Of a stretch of DNA of 64,000 nt, positions 62,521-64,000 are shown piece after piece (position 1 is the first letter of the stretch; each line of letters opens with the position of its first letter). The DNA is taken from positions 248,001 through 312,000 of the forward strand of contig NZ_JASHIM010000002.1 of the NCBI RefSeq assembly GCF_030733685.1, read 5' to 3'. A model generated the notes under the pieces. The model made no database searches, was not told the origin of the DNA, and saw nothing but the letters and a program-made list of their open reading frames with translations. The position numbers and the translations under genes are program-made. The DNA is from Roseovarius sp. MMSF_3281. Its GTDB lineage: Bacteria; Pseudomonadota; Alphaproteobacteria; Rhodobacterales; Rhodobacteraceae.

Positions 62521-64000
62521 ATGCAGAGCGCTGCCACGCTATTGCGCGACGTTTTCGGCTATGAATCCTTCCGCCCCGGGCAGGAGGAGATCGTGCATAC
62601 CATCCATCAAGGGTGCAACACGCTGGCCATCATGCCGACGGGTGGCGGGAAATCCCTTTGTTTTCAACTTCCGGCGCTGATGCGTGACGGGGTGACCGTG
62701 GTCATCTCGCCCTTGATTGCCCTAATGCGCGATCAGGTGCGCGCCCTGCGCGAGGCGGGGGTTGAGGCCGGCGCGCTGACCTCGGGCAATACCGAGGAAG
62801 AAACCGCCGCTGTCTGGGGCGCGCTTGATCAGGGGCAGTTGAAGCTGCTTTACATCGCACCCGAGCGTTTGGCGGCAGGATCGGCCATGGGGATGCTGCG
62901 CCGGATCGGTGTTTCCTTGATCGCCGTGGACGAGGCCCACTGCGTGAGCCAATGGGGCCATGATTTCCGGCCCGATTACCTGCGCATCGGGGAGTTGCGG
63001 CGCGCGCTGAACGTTCCCTTGGCCGCGTTCACGGCCACGGCGGATGCCGAAACCCGCGATGAGATTGTCGAAAAGCTGTTCGATGGTACCGCGCCGCAAA
63101 CCTTCCTTGAAGGCTTTGACCGGCCCAACATCCATCTTGGCTTTGCGCCCAAGGACAGCCCCCGGCGGCAGATCCTTGAGTTCTCGGCCGCGCGCAAGGG
63201 GCAATCGGGCATTGTTTATTGCGGCACGCGGGCCAAGACAGAAAGCCTGGCTGCCGCCCTGCGCGAGGCGGGGCACAACGCCTGCCATTACCACGGCGGG
63301 ATGGAGGCCGATGAGCGTCGCCATGTCGAAGGGCGTTTCAGCACCGAGGATGGCTTGATCGTGGTGGCCACGGTGGCCTTTGGCATGGGCGTGGACAAAC
63401 CCGATATCCGCTGGGTGGCGCATGCCGACCTGCCCAAGTCGATCGAGGCCTATTACCAGGAGATCGGCCGCGCGGGGCGGGATGGCGCGCCTGCCGAAAC
63501 CCTGACCCTTTTCGGCCCCGACGACATCCGCCTGCGCCGCAGCCAGATTGACGAGGGGCTTGCCCCGCCCGAACGCCGCATGGCCGATCATGGGCGGTTG
63601 AACGCGCTTCTTGGTCTGGCCGAAGCCCTTGAATGCCGCCGCGCGACCTTGCTGCGCTATTTCGGGGAAGAGGCGACGCCGTGCGGCAATTGCGACCTTT
63701 GCGATACCCCGCCGGAAACCTTCGACGGCACTCAAGCGGTGCGCAAGGCGCTGTCGGCGATCCTGCGGACCGAGGAACGCTTTGGCGCGGGGCATCTGAT
63801 TGATATTCTCATCGGCAACGCCACCGAGAAGGTGCAGGCGCGCGGGCACGATCAACTGCCCACTTTCGGCGTGGGCCGTGAGTTGGAGCGGCGCAACTGG
63901 CAAGGCGTGTTCCGGCAGATGATGGGCCATGACCTTATCCGCCCTGACCCTGAACGCCACGGCGCCCTGCGGATGACCGACAAGGCCCTGCCGCTTTTGC
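62521..64000 (+). CDS. recQ: ATP-dependent DNA helicase RecQ, partial
   Basis: Superfamily 2 helicase for recombination repair. The first 493 codons are in the window and the 3' end runs off the right edge. Motifs: LLRDVFGYESFRPGQEEIV (motif 0), MPTGGGKSLCFQLPAL (Walker A), AVDEAHCVSQWGHDF (Walker B and aromatic loop), FTATADAETRDEI, and ATVAFGMGVDKPDIRWV with YYQEIGRAGRDG (motif VI). The zinc-binding site CGNCDLCDTP and the start of the winged-helix RQC domain follow. ATG 62521 has no strong ribosome site close by. Confidence 0.96.
   Translation, partial: MQSAATLLRDVFGYESFRPGQEEIVHTIHQGCNTLAIMPTGGGKSLCFQLPALMRDGVTVVISPLIALMRDQVRALREAGVEAGALTSGNTEEETAAVWGALDQGQLKLLYIAPERLAAGSAMGMLRRIGVSLIAVDEAHCVSQWGHDFRPDYLRIGELRRALNVPLAAFTATADAETRDEIVEKLFDGTAPQTFLEGFDRPNIHLGFAPKDSPRRQILEFSAARKGQSGIVYCGTRAKTESLAAALREAGHNACHYHGGMEADERRHVEGRFSTEDGLIVVATVAFGMGVDKPDIRWVAHADLPKSIEAYYQEIGRAGRDGAPAETLTLFGPDDIRLRRSQIDEGLAPPERRMADHGRLNALLGLAEALECRRATLLRYFGEEATPCGNCDLCDTPPETFDGTQAVRKALSAILRTEERFGAGHLIDILIGNATEKVQARGHDQLPTFGVGRELERRNWQGVFRQMMGHDLIRPDPERHGALRMTDKALPLL

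Overview
The window is a dense, high-GC chromosome segment with about 60 protein genes. Gene content points to an alphaproteobacterium of the order Rhodobacterales, probably the Roseobacter group: a glcD-glcE-membrane protein-glcF operon, a BacNaV-type channel, a zf-CHCC protein, TRAP transport, a split pheS/pheT locus and typical intergenic hairpin repeats. No rRNA, tRNA, CRISPR array, prophage or insertion sequence was seen. Function calls rest on motifs recognised by eye; no database search was run.

Layout. 0-5 kb: a secreted parvulin-type isomerase, argJ, mutT, two small membrane proteins, a BON-domain protein and an N-formylglutamate amidohydrolase. 5-17 kb: pyk behind a LacI-family-like operator, rpmI-rplT with promoter and terminator, a new 52-residue ORF, a desaturase, pheS, a YrhK protein, pheT, YtoQ, an MscS channel and a voltage-gated sodium channel homologue. 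17-20 kb: an ABC ATPase, a zinc-finger protein and polA.

20.3-27.7 kb, minus strand: a LysR regulator gene followed by an operon of a D-glutamate cyclase-family protein, a three-part TRAP importer and the 5-oxoprolinase subunits PxpB, PxpC and PxpA. Together they predict uptake of D-glutamate or 5-oxoproline and conversion to glutamate. 27.8-29.8 kb: UspA, an Hsp20 chaperone with a sigma-32-like promoter and a trypsin-like protease. 29.8-34.1 kb: the glycolate oxidase operon, with an unnamed membrane protein gene between glcE and glcF. 35.3-42.0 kb: a translationally coupled MoxR-DUF58-BatA/DUF4159-large membrane protein operon.

42-47 kb: a DUF1285 protein, a hydroxypyruvate isomerase-like protein, a META-domain envelope protein, succinate-semialdehyde dehydrogenase and an alpha/beta hydrolase. 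47.2-51.2 kb: a TroA-type metal ABC importer, probably for manganese, preceded by a Mur/Fur-like palindrome. 51.2-54.4 kb: a two-component system coupled to a DUF4153-like membrane protein. 54.5-56.8 kb: deoC and pncB. 56.8-58.2 kb is the most accessory-looking part: a lower-GC membrane-anchored glycine-rich protein of unknown function beside a ParDE toxin-antitoxin pair with a readable promoter-operator. 58.3-64 kb: arfB, a MepA-like lipoprotein, an UMF1-type MFS transporter, a thioesterase, a YggT protein and recQ, which is cut by the window edge.

The least explained signals are a paired GTAC motif (GTAC-N5-GTAC) recurring in three separate intergenic regions, several perfect intergenic hairpins, and the glycine-rich/ParDE island. 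No clear new multi-gene defence system was found.
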